Source of the DNA: Myotis daubentonii
Lineage: Eukaryota > Chordata > Mammalia > Chiroptera > Vespertilionidae
Direction: 5' to 3'
Assembly (NCBI RefSeq): GCF_963259705.1
Contig: NC_081853.1
Span: forward strand, 3,109,019-3,173,018
DNA: 64,000 bases
Shown here: in pieces, positions 1-10,125 of the stretch
How the letters are laid out: every line of letters begins with the position of its first letter
How positions within the stretch are numbered: position 1 is the stretch's first letter
Made by a program: the position numbers and the translations under genes
Notes under the pieces: generated by a model
Database searches by the model: none
What the model saw: the letters and a program-made list of their open reading frames with translations, nothing else
Told to the model about the DNA's origin: nothing

Positions 1-1550
1 GCACCTTCTGTTACTGCTGCTTAGAGAATATGGTGTAGCCAGAATACAAAACTCAGATGCCTGGGGCGGGAGGGGCCGACAGGACATGGAAATGATTAGA
101 ATAGGCTTGAATAAGACTGTTGAGAGTAGAGGGGGCTGAGGGAAACTTATTATGTAACTTTGCCTAAAGGCAATCAAATTTAAAAATAGTTTTTAAGATG
201 TCGAATATGACTGAAGCAAGCAAACACCTGCCAGCTAAACGTGTTCACAAGATCACGAGGTGGTGGTTGAAACCCTGCAGAGGAGAAAAATACTTATGAT
301 TTCATATATTGTTTGTCTGAAGGTCTGCAAACCAAATCTCAGACCAATGGACTGGTCACTGGCGACCAGTTTTCCTAAAAAAAATGATGTAATGACTTGA
401 TCACCATTTATGGTATCCAACCTTCCAGTCTTATATTAGAAGATAAATCAAAGAATTGCCTTTTGATTCAAGCAAACAGACATTTATGAAAATTACTCTT
501 CTGAGAAACATATTTATGTGTGTTACAAACAAGAACACTTTTTAACATTAAAAATTTGAACTTTAAAAAAATATGTAAAATGTTCAAGAAATGTAAACAG
601 GAATTTTCATCTCGTTTTCCATATGGTTATGTAATCACCTTAAATATCAACACAGATCACAGATAAGCCAATTTACATTCATAAGAATTTTCAAAATAAG
701 AAAAAATTAACTAAAAATTGTTTCCAAATCTAAATGTTATTTTTTGGTAGCTAAAGTCATACTTGTTGTAATCAGAAAGACTGAGGGTAACAGGTGCTAC
801 ATATAAGCAAAATGCCCACACAATGGAAGATATTTCCTTAAGAATGTTATATGTAACATTTCCAGCAGACACTTTCCTACAGCTTTTTCTGACTTTTTAT
901 ATCTGAAGATATGGAACATGAAGTTAGATTGTCTTGATGAGTCTGGTTAGCACTGTACACATCCATACTTGTTCAGCATTTCCTTCAAAATTTTCCTTTC
1001 TTTCTTCTCAGTGACTGGTTGTTTATAGAAATGTATATACCTTCTATGGATATTTTCATTTGCAATGGGCAAATGACCTAGATTGTTATAAATATTTGTC
1101 AAATAAGAATTAATAATTATTGCATGAGATTTTAGGAAATGAGTAAGTTGAGAGGAGAGAGCTATAACATAATTATGTGACAATTCTTTTAAGCAATCAG
1201 AGTTGCTTTAGGTTTTTGTTTTGTTTATTTGTAGTTTTTGTTTATATACTTTTTTGCTTTGTTAGTTTTTTAATTAGGGCTTATATTCTAGGTTGCCTAA
1301 AGACTGATTTTTAGAAAAACAACTTTTCAAAGGAAAATGATATTATTTGGTTTATGATTAAAGAAATCAACTTTTGTATGTTAAAATTAAATAAAATGTC
1401 TATTTTGGTTTTAGTCTATAATATATTTTAAAACATTTAACTTTGGTAAAAGGTTTAATTTAGCTTTTCAAACAAACACAAAATTTAAGTGTTACTTTGA
1501 ATAAAAACACAGTTTTATATCTTTAATATAAAACTGAAAAATTTATGTGG
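1..1550. other. Unassigned AT-rich sequence
   Basis: No gene, RNA gene or repeat family is recognised here. The sequence is AT-rich with stop codons in all frames, and reading frames reach only about 80 codons with no familiar motif. It is probably intergenic or intronic. Confidence 0.6.
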
Positions 1551-1554
1551 GTAG

Positions 1555-1979
1555 CATTAGTTTCTGTGGCTGCCGTAACAAATTACCATGAACTGGGTGG
1601 CTTAAAAATAACAAAATTTGTTCTCTCAGAATTCAAAAGGCTGGAAGTTGGAGGTCAAGATACGTAGTTGATTAGTTTTGAAGACTCGGAGAGAGAATCT
1701 GTTCGTGTCTCTCTCCTGGCTTTCAGAGGTTGCTGGCAACCCTTGGCCTTACTTGACTTGTAGCTGCATCCCTCAGTTTTCCCCTTCATAGTCACATAGG
1801 TTTTGTATGTGTGCGCTCCCTCTTCTTCTTATTGGGCCACCATTCCCTGGAGTCAGGACTCTCTTTAACTTGGTTAAGTTTGTGACAATCCTATTTCCAA
1901 ATGAGGTCACATTCACAGGGGTGTTAAAACTTGAACATATCTTTTTTTATGTGGGGGACATTATTTCACTCACTGTATT
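1555..1979 (-). mobile_element. MLT1-type MaLR LTR, reverse orientation
   Basis: The block opens with the reverse complement of the MLT1 3' end (TTAGTTTCTGTGGCTGCCG, then AACTGGGTGGCTTAAA). It closes near 1970 with the reverse complement of the MLT1 start (GTGGGGGACATTATTTC). The gaggtcacattcacaggg part in between also fits. It is an old, diverged solo LTR of the ERVL-MaLR class with no coding capacity. The subfamily cannot be fixed by eye. Confidence 0.75.
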
Positions 1980-2512
1980 TGTATACATATTAGTTATTTA
2001 ATATGTTCTATGGAATGTACAATGTATAATCACATAAAGTGCAAGCTTTCTCTTGATAGGCAATTTTATAGATATTGGGGAGAAAATCAACGGTAAATTG
2101 AGTTCTAAATGGCAACGTCTTAAAAATAAAGGTTTTAACACTCTACTTGGAAAAAGCACATACTCTTTCAAGTCAAAGGATGAAGTTCCAACACCAGGGA
2201 ACTCCCCTTTCCTCCCACTCTGTCTTGATTCTAAGTGAACATTCTAATTAGAACCAACCCTCATAATCACTTTTATATTAATAGCAGTATAAGGTAAATG
2301 GTCTTCTATCTGGGTTTTATCTCTCTGTTGTAAATTGCATTATTACTTCAGAGCATGTCCCGTGCATTATCAATTATTAGAGACACGTTTTAGACAGAAC
2401 TGGAGCCAGGAGTAACAGTAGAAACATCTGATCGATGCTTGGAATTTCCCTCTACTTTGCAAGGTTGAATCCTTACAATTCGGCTGTAAAAATAAGGATA
2501 TATGACAACCCT
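1980..2512. other. Unassigned spacer between MLT1 and L1
   Basis: No feature recognised. Short frames occur without motifs. The right edge is set by where L1-like sequence starts. Confidence 0.5.
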
Positions 2513-2702
2513 TAACTCTCAACAAAATGGATATAGAAAGATATACATCAACATAATAAAGGCTGTATATGACAAATCCACAGCAAATATCATACTTAGT
2601 GGTGAAAGCTGAAAGCCTTTTCTCTAAGATCAGAAATACGACAAGGATGTCAACTACCACTACTTTCATTCAACATAGTATTGGAAGTCCTAGTCCCAGT
2701 AA

Positions 2703-2703
<1 letters not shown>

Positions 2704-2749
<46 letters not shown>
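2704..2749. repeat. (CA)n microsatellite
   Basis: About 23 uninterrupted AC dinucleotides lie inside the L1 ORF2 remnant and push its frame out. Length polymorphism between individuals is likely. Confidence 0.98.
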
Positions 2750-2753
<4 letters not shown>

Positions 2754-3019
2754 TAAAAGGCATCTAAATAGGAAAGGAAGAAGTAAAAATGCCATTACTT
2801 GCATATGACATGATACTTTATATATAAAAACCCTAAAGAATCCTCCAAAAAACTACTAGAAGTAGTAAATAAAAAGTTTCAGGATACAGAATCAACATAC
2901 AGAAATCTGTTGTATTTTTATACATCAATAATGGATGATGAGGAGAAATTAAGAAAACGATCCCATTTACAATTGAATTAAAAAGCATAGAACAACTAGG
3001 GATAAATTTATCCAAGAAG

Positions 3020-3355
3020 GTGAAAAACATATATACTGAAAACTATATGACATTGAAGAAAGAAATTGAAGGAGATATAAATAGATGGAAAGATATATTA
3101 TGCTCATGGATTGGAAACATTAATATTGTTAAAATGTCCTTACAACCTAGAGCAAGATACAGATCCAATGAAGCCTCTATTAAAATACCAATGTCATTCT
3201 TATCAGAATCAGAACAACTAATCCTAAAGTTTATATGGAATTACAAAGACCAAATAGCCAAAGAAATTTTGAGAAAGAACAAAATGAGATGCATCATGCT
3301 ACCTGATATCAAAATATACTACAAGGCTACAATAATCAAAACAGTATGGTACTAG
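3020..3355 (+). pseudogene. L1 ORF2p C-terminal fragment (broken)
   Basis: An open stretch of 111 codons keeps recognisable L1 ORF2 protein signatures from the region after the reverse transcriptase. They are KKEIEGDINRWKDILCSWIG, then INIVKMS, then LILKFIWNYK, then LPDIKIYYKATIIKTVWY. A full ORF2p is about 1,270 residues, so only a small internal slice is open. The 5' part upstream is frameshifted, with the CA microsatellite contributing, and the frame stops at 3355. It is a relic with no expected product. The start codon used here is incidental. Confidence 0.85.
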
Positions 3356-3581
3356 ACTAATAAACAGACACAAAGATCAATGAAACAGAATAGAGAGCTC
3401 AAAAATAAATTCTTGCTCACATGGTTAAATTAATTGATGACAAAGGAAGCAAGAAGATACAGTGAAGTAAAGACAGTCTATTCAATAATTGGTGTTGGAA
3501 AGACTGGACAGATACATGCATCAAAATAAAACTAGATCATTTCTTATACATACAAATATAAACTTGAAGTGGGTTAAAGTC

Positions 3582-3762
3582 TTTCTTTTTATTATTGATT
3601 TTTAAAGAGAGAGAGGACAGGAGAGGGTGAGAGAGAGAAACATTAATGTGAGAGCAAAACATTGAGCCTGAAACCCGGGCATGTGCCCTGGCCAAGAATT
3701 GAACTAGTAACCTTATGGTGCCTGGGAAGGTGCACAACCAACTAAACCATACCAGCCAGGGC
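3582..3762 (-). mobile_element. tRNA-derived Ves-type SINE, reverse orientation
   Basis: On the minus strand this reads as a bat Ves-type SINE: GCCCTGGCTGGTATGGTTTA at the head, a degenerate tRNA-like promoter region, the GGGCACATGCCCGGGTTTCA block, then a CTCTCTC-rich body and an A-rich tail facing the left edge. It interrupts the L1, because L1 sequence continues on both sides (gggttaaag left, cttaaatgtaagac right). A short imperfect duplication around taaagtctt/tacaatctt flanks it. Confidence 0.85.
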
Positions 3763-4837
3763 CTACAATCTTAAATGTAAGACTTGAAACCATAAAACTC
3801 CTAGAAGAAACACAGGCAGTAAACTCTCTGACATCACTCTTGGCAATATCTTTTTGGATGTGTGTCCTCAGGAAAGGGCAATAAAAGAAAAAGTAGATCA
3901 ATGGGGCTGCATCAAATGAAAAGGTTTTGCACAGCAAAGGAAACCATCAACAAATGAAAAGATGACCTACTGAATGAGAGAAGATATTCTAGTAAGGGGT
4001 TAATATCTAAAATATATGAGTAATTCATACAACTTAACATCAAAAGACAAACAACCCAATTTAAAAAAGGGCAGAGGATCTGCATAGACATTTTCCCAAA
4101 GAGTCCATACAGATGGCCAATAGATATATAACAAGTTGCTCAACATAAGCAATAACCAGGAAAATGCAAATTAAAAACACAATGAGTATCTCCTCACACC
4201 TTCAGAATGGTTATCATCAATAAATAAACAAGCAAAATTGTTGGTGAGGATGTGGAGAAAAGGGAATCCTCATGCACTATTGGTGGGGATGTAAATTAGT
4301 GCAGCCACTATGGAAAACAGTATGGAGGTTCCTCAAAGAATAAAAAAATAACTACCTTATGACCCAGTAATTCCACTTGTGGGTATACATCAGGAGAGAT
4401 ACAAAACACTAATTCAAAAAGGTATCTGCACCCGTATGTTCACTGCGGCTTTATTCATGGTGGCCAAGACATGGAAACAACCCAAGTGTCTTGGGTAGAC
4501 ACATGAAAGAAGATGTGGCATCTACATACAATGGAATATTTTTCAGAAAAAAAAGAGAATGAACTCTTGCCATTTGCAATAACATGGATAGAACTACAGG
4601 TGTTATGCTAAGTGAAATGCGTCAGAGAAAGGCAAATACCACCTGATTTCCCTTATATGTGGAATCTTAAAAAAACAAAACTAACAAATTAACAAAAAAT
4701 ACAAACAGACCCATATATATGGAGAACAGCTGATGGCTGTCAAAGGGGAAAGGGTAGGGAATAGGAATAAAGTAAAATGAAATAAAATGAAATAAAATAA
4801 AATAAAATAAAATAAAATAAAATAAAAATAAAGGCAA

Positions 4838-6127
4838 AGCCACCAACATCCATCAGACTGAACATAAAAAGACCACTCTTAATGCACTCTGGTATTTTTC
4901 TGAATGCCAGTGTAAAAAGCCATCAAACATTTAAGGAATTCATGGGGGTGGGAAAAACCAAACAAAAACCAAAACAACTTTTCAATAAAGGAATTCCTAA
5001 CAGATGAGCCTCTGGCTTGTTTTTAGGGTTTTTTCCTGATGTCTTGTAAAGAAGAAAGCGCATTTATGTTTAATAACAGGAGGAGCTTCTATCTGTGGGT
5101 GATACTCCCGATAGTTCAGTGACAGGTAGCTACTGAAACTCTACATTTTGGGGGAGCAGACTTATCTTTATATACTTCTGAGTTCAACACATGTTGGTGA
5201 CCTTGAGGAGGAAAACTTCTTAGACCCTCAAATGCCCAGGTCCACCCAGAAATCTCACTTGACTCATTTTAATTACTTATAGTGGTTTGATTTATGTCTG
5301 AATATTGTTTTTATGGGTGTCTGGTTGCCTCTCTCACAAAGCCTTTTAATTCACACAATTATGATGCAATGGGCCTGAATCACCTGGAAAATACAGAAAC
5401 ATTCATAAGACTTCCTGGGTTGAGGGAAGCTTTGTTGGAAGCTATTAATGGGACAGTAGCTGACAAAAATGTCAAAGACATAAGTTATTGTTTCATTCCA
5501 CTTGAAACCTTAGAAAATGTCCCCCCAGTCACCCTATTAATGAAGATATATTATCTCTCTGAGATTTCCTGTCAAACTCTGTTAAGTAAATAAAGGATGA
5601 GCGAAATACCAGAAACAGAGCTAACAAATGGAGCCCGGCCTCCACTGGAGAGAAGAGAGCCCGCTGTTTACCGTGCTAATTTGAAGCAAAATGAAAATCT
5701 ATGTTTTTCATCTATGTGAAATATAATTTTCAAACACAGATTTAAAATTGGCTTTAGGAAAGACTTTTTAAAGGGATAGTTAGCGGTCTGGTCTCTGTGT
5801 GACAGATGTGACTTGCCCCGGACATAAGACAAATGCCTGGCCGGGCCTTGCATATTACTTCTGAATTGAACTCCAACCACAAAGTAATGTTGGGATCATT
5901 TAGCTGGGTAGTCGCACTGTGTCAAGGTCAGAACAGACTAGAATTCCTTTACAGTCTGGGACCCGTAATCATAGCTACCGACAGTCAGGCGGGGCCAGGA
6001 CGTTTGGTAGGGACCCACAAGCCATCAGCTCTCTGGTCCTGGTGGTCTAGTGCCAATCTCAGATCTCAGCCAGACTCTGCGTCTCTCCAGGGGTCCAGCA
6101 TGCTGGGGTTCTCCCTGTAGGCTGGTA
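4838..6127. other. Unassigned sequence between L1 and hAT MITE
   Basis: No repeat family or gene is recognised. A 99-codon open frame at 5294-5593 (+) starts MSEYCFYGC and is moderately hydrophobic, but matches no family known to me and lacks splice or promoter context, so it is not called as a gene. The last bases before 6128 belong to a MER5A copy that the next element split. Confidence 0.45.
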
Positions 6128-6352
6128 CCGTGGTCAGCAAACCACAGCTGTGAGCCACATGCGGCTCTTTGGCCCCTTCAGTGTGGCTCTTCCACAAAAT
6201 ACCACGTGTGGGCGCACAGGTACAGTGCGATTGAAACTTTGTGGCCCATGCACAGAAGTCGGTATTTTGTGGAAGAGCCACACTCAAGGGGCCAAAGAGC
6301 CGCATGTGGCTCACGAGCCGTGGTTTGCCGAGCCACAGTTTGCCGACCACTG
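6128..6352. mobile_element. Palindromic hAT MITE with perfect 8-bp target duplication
   Basis: Two long inverted arms (about 6130-6202 and 6270-6352) read GTGGTCAGCAAACC...CTCTTCCACAAAATACC on the left and the reverse complement on the right. Together they form a near-complete foldback around a short unpaired centre. The 8-bp sequence GGCTGGTA sits immediately on both sides (6120-6127 and 6353-6360), the duplication size expected of hAT transposases. It has no coding capacity and would have been moved in trans. The same arm (AAGAGCCACACTCAAGGGGCC...) is in the element at 49592-49803. Confidence 0.93.
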
Positions 6353-6560
6353 GGCTGGTAGTTCTCAACTGGGAGTGATATTTTTCTTCCCAGGGGACAT
6401 TGGCAATGTCTGGAGACATTTTTGTTGGCCACAACTAGAAAAGTTGCTACACATCCAGTGAGTTGAGACCAAGGTGCTGCTGAACACCACACTGTGCACA
6501 GGATGGCCCCTGAAGAACCTCACCGAAATGCCAATAGCACTGAGGTCGACAAGCCCTGCT
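6353..6560 (+). mobile_element. MER5A (hAT-Charlie fossil)
   Basis: GTTCTCAACTGGGAGTGAT, CCCAGGGGACATTGGCAATG and CTGGAGACATTTTTGTTGGC follow MER5A in order, ending near 'gaggtcgacaagccctgctc'. Its extreme 5' end was displaced by insertion of the palindromic MITE at 6128-6352, so it is the older of the two. Confidence 0.88.
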
Positions 6561-6566
6561 CCAGAG

Positions 6567-6712
6567 CAATGGTTCTCCAGCCTGAATGTGAGTCAGGACC
6601 ACCTGAAAAGCAAATGAGAAATACGGAAGCTCAGCCCCATTGAATAGGTGAGGACTGGGCCTCTGAATGTCTAGGTGTCCGGGTGATTCGCACTAACGTC
6701 TGAGAATCACTG
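6567..6712. mobile_element. Short hAT-like non-autonomous DNA element
   Basis: It begins CAATGGTTCTCCAGCCTG and ends CTGAGAATCACTG, which are imperfect inverted ends of the CAGTGGTTCTCA type. The inside (gaccacctgaaaag, gaaatacggaagctcag, gggtgattcgcac) resembles a common placental MER-type hAT-Charlie MITE. The exact family is not identified. Confidence 0.6.
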
Positions 6713-6966
6713 CGAGGGGGTATCAGTTAGGTTTAGAAGTTGAACATGGTCAAAACTCTTTGGGGTGTGTCATTTCCAAATGCCCTAGATCTCTTGCACA
6801 GGAAAGAAATAAGTCTGTGACAATAATTGATTAATCATTATTTCTCTACACCAGTATTCCCTGCTCTGTGAGTTGTGAAGTTACAAGGGCTGAGACAATC
6901 TATATGTGTGCAAGCATTGCTACTAGAACTGAAAAAAATTCTGATACAAATAGATATATCTTTTCC

Positions 6967-7415
6967 TGTAGGGAGCCGATATAGGGTTAAGCCTCAGACA
7001 GACCTGTTGGTAAAGTCACAAACAATTCCCAGCTTAGAGGGCACAGTCCTCTTAGCATAATTAGGCTTGACCTTATGACACTCCCTAGATCTTATCTGGG
7101 AAGCTAATGGGCTGAGGAAGTGCAGGAAGTATAACCATGGTGTAAACAAGTGAAACTCACAGGAACAAAAACAAGTGAAACTCACAAGAACAGTGTAACT
7201 TTGGAAACCACTACCTTGTTTACCTCTCACTATAAAATAAAGGCTCAGCTTGCCTTGGGATATCTCTCTCTGAGGCCTCAGCCAGGCACAGGGAAGATCC
7301 ACGGAGACTAAGGAAAGCTAGAGAGTTCTGAACACTGTCTCCGTGTAAAACATTCTTCGCCGACTCCGTCCACACCTTTGGGAACCCCTGGACCCGCTGG
7401 GGCTGGACCCCAGTA
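6967..7415 (+). repeat. 5' LTR of the young ERV
   Basis: It starts TGTAGGGAGCCGATATAG and ends GGACCCCAGTA. Length and sequence match the LTR at 10126-10574 at every position I compared. The end is TA rather than the usual CA, and is fixed by the primer site on one copy and the TTTTCC duplication on the other. A TATA/poly(A)-signal composite lies at 7231-7241. Confidence 0.95.
7231..7241 (+). promoter_or_regulatory. LTR TATA box overlapping poly(A) signal
   Basis: TATAAAATAAA combines a TATA box (TATAAAA) with an AATAAA signal in the 5' LTR. The identical string is at 10390-10400 in the 3' LTR. Transcription would start roughly 25-30 bp downstream, in the GCTCAGCTTGCC region. In the 3' LTR the AATAAA could specify the RNA end. 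Overlap of both signals implies a very short R region, or that only one function is used. Confidence 0.6.
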
Positions 7416-7417
7416 TA

Positions 7418-7432
7418 TGGCGCCTGAACAGG
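7418..7432 (+). other. Primer binding site, tRNA-Lys type
   Basis: TGGCGCCTGAACAGG differs at one position from the standard tRNA-Lys site (TGGCGCCCGAACAGG). It starts 2 bp after the LTR, where first-strand DNA synthesis primes. Lys priming fits betaretrovirus-like ERVs. Confidence 0.9.
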
Positions 7433-7439
7433 ATTCCCC

Positions 7440-7448
7440 TAGGTAAGT
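7440..7448 (+). promoter_or_regulatory. Leader splice donor
   Basis: AGGTAAGT at 7441-7448 matches the consensus 5' splice site and lies 9 bp past the primer site, where retroviral leaders keep their major donor. Its survival suggests the element's RNA can be spliced. Confidence 0.6.
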
Positions 7449-8180
7449 CCCCACACACACATTGAGAACCCCCACACTCGGGACGGATAGGACTCCACCA
7501 GGGTGCTGCAGACCCCCCTATAGAGAATAAGTAGGGTAAGAAGGTGGATAGTACAGAACTTAGATTGAGAAGATTTGCCATACTTAGTCTAAAGGAAAAA
7601 GACTCTGTATTGATCTTTTAACACATATGCTTGCTAGCAGAGGAGTTAAGGTTACGCCCAGTCAGACGGAATGTTTTATACAAGTGTGTCCATGCTTTTC
7701 TGAGGAAGGAAAGGTGCCGGAAAGGTAAATGTAGAGGCATGGGAGAAGGCAGGCCCAAGGAGCCTTATCCTTAACCCCACTGCAGCCTTTCCACCCAGGG
7801 AAAGTGCAGGACTGGCAAGCTCTCCCTGGGGTGATAGATCAGGACTCAGGTAATAACGGAAAGTGCCAATCCTACTCTTAAAATGGATACAAGAGAGCAT
7901 TTGGGGTTTTTCTTTTTAATGCCTGTTTTGGATTGAGTAAATGCATTTTACTTAGTTTTAAGATATCAAAGTTAGCTCTTGACACAAAAGGAAAAACTAA
8001 CAGTTTGGCTCAAAATTGGGGTTTTGTTTTGAGGTGCTGAGGCTTGGGGGTGGAGTCAATTCACGGTAGAAATGTGAAGCTACAGCTTTTGGGGTTGAAG
8101 TGGGAAGTTGTGAATACAGAGGAGTATGTATGTTTATATATGGTCAGAATTCCATCAATGTAAACCTTTTCTATAAAAAC

Positions 8181-8194
8181 AAAAAAGGGGGAGA
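8181..8194 (+). other. Internal polypurine tract
   Basis: AAAAAAGGGGGAGA resembles a retroviral plus-strand primer tract more closely than the terminal one at 10111-10125. It is followed by ATAATGTTATATG. It may be a central polypurine tract, or the scar of a former LTR junction inside the composite element. Confidence 0.45.
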
Positions 8195-9251
8195 ATAATG
8201 TTATATGTTAGATTTTTTGGAAATACAATGCAGAGGGTTGTACAGCAGCCAAAAGGCATTGGGCCTCCTGTACAATAGCCTCTGCCGACTTAGCCCAGTG
8301 GAAGGATGCAAACCAGACAAGAGTTTTACAAGATCTAGTAATGCTGTGGGGAAGAGGTTGTGTTTTGTATCTTTCCAGAAGGAGCAGTCTCTGCCTCCCT
8401 CCTGGGGACCGTCACCCCTGGGAGGCCGAGTCAGCACACCTGACCAGTGCCCGACTGCAGCAGATGTGCAGCCCTGAGCTGGAACCACCTGTCCATTGGA
8501 AGGATCACATGTGCCTCCTATTTGTCTGTCCTTATGTCCCAGCTTTGCCCCACATCTCCTTTCCTTTTTCTTTTCTTCTCAATCTGACTACTTGTTTTCT
8601 GGTTCTTTGGCCTTTCTCCTGCTCTCCTGAACACAGCCTTTTCTAGAATCTCCCTACCCTACTGTTCCAGGAAGGGCACCTCCCTTTTCTGCCGTGACTG
8701 GGAGTGTTTGGTATATGCCCCATATGTGGAATTGTCTTGTACCAAGAGCCTGACATCCTGGGCTGAGAAAGCCCTGTCCCAGGCCCACAGCTGTTGCCTG
8801 AGTTCTCTGTTCTTGCTGAGGTCATGGTGGCTGGTACCATGGATCTGTCTCTCACCCAATGGTGTGAGCTGGGCCCTCCCTGGAGAAGAAACCTGGGTTC
8901 CCCAAGATATGTGACCAGAGCTGGGGCTCCACCAGCAGGCGAGGAGAACCCAAGGCCGGTGCTGGGCATGGAGGCTACAGGGGCATACTGAACCTCACAT
9001 CACCCTGCTTGGCCCCGGAGGATGGCTGGTTAGCCAAAGACGGGTAAGATTCCTCAGGGTGGAACAACCTAAGACAGGCACAGTCGCAGAGGGGCCAGCA
9101 GGAGAGAACTTGGGGGTCAACAGAGGTGGGGCACAGATCCTCACCCCCCCAATTGTGCAGGGACTTGAACACTCACCCCTTCTGAGGAAGGTCTCCTGCC
9201 CCCATGGCTGCTTCTCGCTTCCCATGTCCAGCCCAGATCGGGACCCAGATA

Positions 9252-9317
9252 ACAGAAAGAGACTTGGCCCAGCTCAGATCGGGAACAGAAAGAGACTTGG
9301 CCCAGCTCAGATCGGGA
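9252..9317 (+). repeat. Perfect 33-bp tandem duplication
   Basis: The unit starting ACAGAAAGAGACTTGGCC and ending CAGATCGGGA occurs at 9252-9284 and 9285-9317 without mismatch. A third partial CAGATCGGGA lies just upstream. The unit is 11 codons long, so it would keep frame. Confidence 0.95.
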
Positions 9318-10110
9318 CCCAGGTAAAGACAGAGACTGGCTGACAGCAGCTGCCCTCTCACTGCAACAGGACTTGTTTCCCATTTCTACTTTGGACCACA
9401 GGGAAAGGGGCAGCTGAAGGAAAGGGCTGTGTCAGGATGCTGCCTTCTTCCCTTTCTTCTGCCTCTTTTTTCTAAACACTTCCATGCCTTGTAGTTCTTT
9501 TGCTTTCTCTTCTTTTTCTCTACTATCCTCCATCTCTGCCTCATCCTCCTCCTCCCCAGTATCATCCATTTCAGCTGACCCAGAGGTCACAGCTGACTCC
9601 TCCCCAGACACCGACACCACCATCAAACGTGGCCCTGATGGACCCTTTGATCCAGTCATACAATGTGCTGACACTTCAGGAAGCCCGTCGCCAGTGATGA
9701 CACCCATTAGCCAGATCAACAAGGACAACCAAACCACCGACTTGGGGGTCAGCTGAAGAAGTTAACAACTGAGGCCCAGCAGATGGTAGAAAAGCAAGAA
9801 GTGGAAGCTACTCTCTCAGCCAAGTTGGAGGACTCTTGAGTAAATTGGCAAAAGAAACTTTCATTTGATAGAAAAATGTTACTGTGGTTTGATTTCTCAC
9901 TTACTGCTGTTTTGCATTGCCATTGTTTTATTATTCTTACTAGTTTTAAAAATGTTATGTTTAAGTTTTAAAATGTTTTGGGTTTTGCATTGGCATTATT
10001 TTGTTATTGCTTTAATAGCCAGAGTTTTGTTCTTGATGCTTAAGTTTGATGCTTAAGTTTTACTGTCATTATGGTAGCTTAAAAACTCTCATTATAGTAG
10101 CTTAAAAAAT

Positions 10111-10125
10111 AAAAGAAGGGTGAGA
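10111..10125 (+). other. 3' polypurine tract
   Basis: AAAAGAAGGGTGAGA directly abuts the 3' LTR (TGTAGGG). It is the expected plus-strand DNA primer site and confirms orientation. Confidence 0.85.

Larger units (their letters stand above)
2513..4837 (+). mobile_element. 5'-truncated L1 (LINE-1), interrupted by a SINE
   Basis: L1 ORF2-derived DNA runs on the plus strand from about 2513 through the reverse-transcriptase part and C-terminus. The 3' end is the typical stretch describing a 'CAAATACCACCTGATTTC' block, and the element ends near 4837 in an A-rich (AAAAT)n tail. It lacks ORF1 and the ORF2 N-terminus. A (CA)n tract at 2704-2749 and a minus-strand SINE at 3582-3762 interrupt it. Many stops and frameshifts make it non-autonomous. 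The A-rich tail and orientation support insertion by target-primed reverse transcription. Confidence 0.9.
7416..10125 (+). other. Interior of the young ERV, no viral gene recognised
   Basis: This 2.7-kb interior is mosaic. About 7450-8200 is AT-balanced with a purine tract at 8181-8194. About 8240-9400 is GC-richer with a perfect 33-bp tandem duplication at 9252-9317. About 9460-9560 is a TCT/TCC-rich stretch, and 9840-10100 is AT-rich. A 90-codon frame at 9484-9756 (+) has a Ser-rich start and the opposite strand at 9432-9737 an acidic Lys/Glu-rich frame. Either may be composition only. A 63-codon hydrophobic frame at 9865-10056 (+) could be the decayed membrane end of an env gene, and a Leu-rich stretch near 7560-7720 could be a gag matrix relic. 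Both are weak. Confidence 0.6.

Noticed and set aside
5294..5593. 99-codon frame as a candidate small gene
   Set aside because: No recognised motif, no paralogue seen in the window, and length is within chance for this composition.
6994..7302. 102-codon minus-strand frame repeated identically at 10153-10461
   Set aside because: It lies within the LTRs, antisense, and is duplicated only because the LTRs are. No known LTR-encoded protein resembles it.
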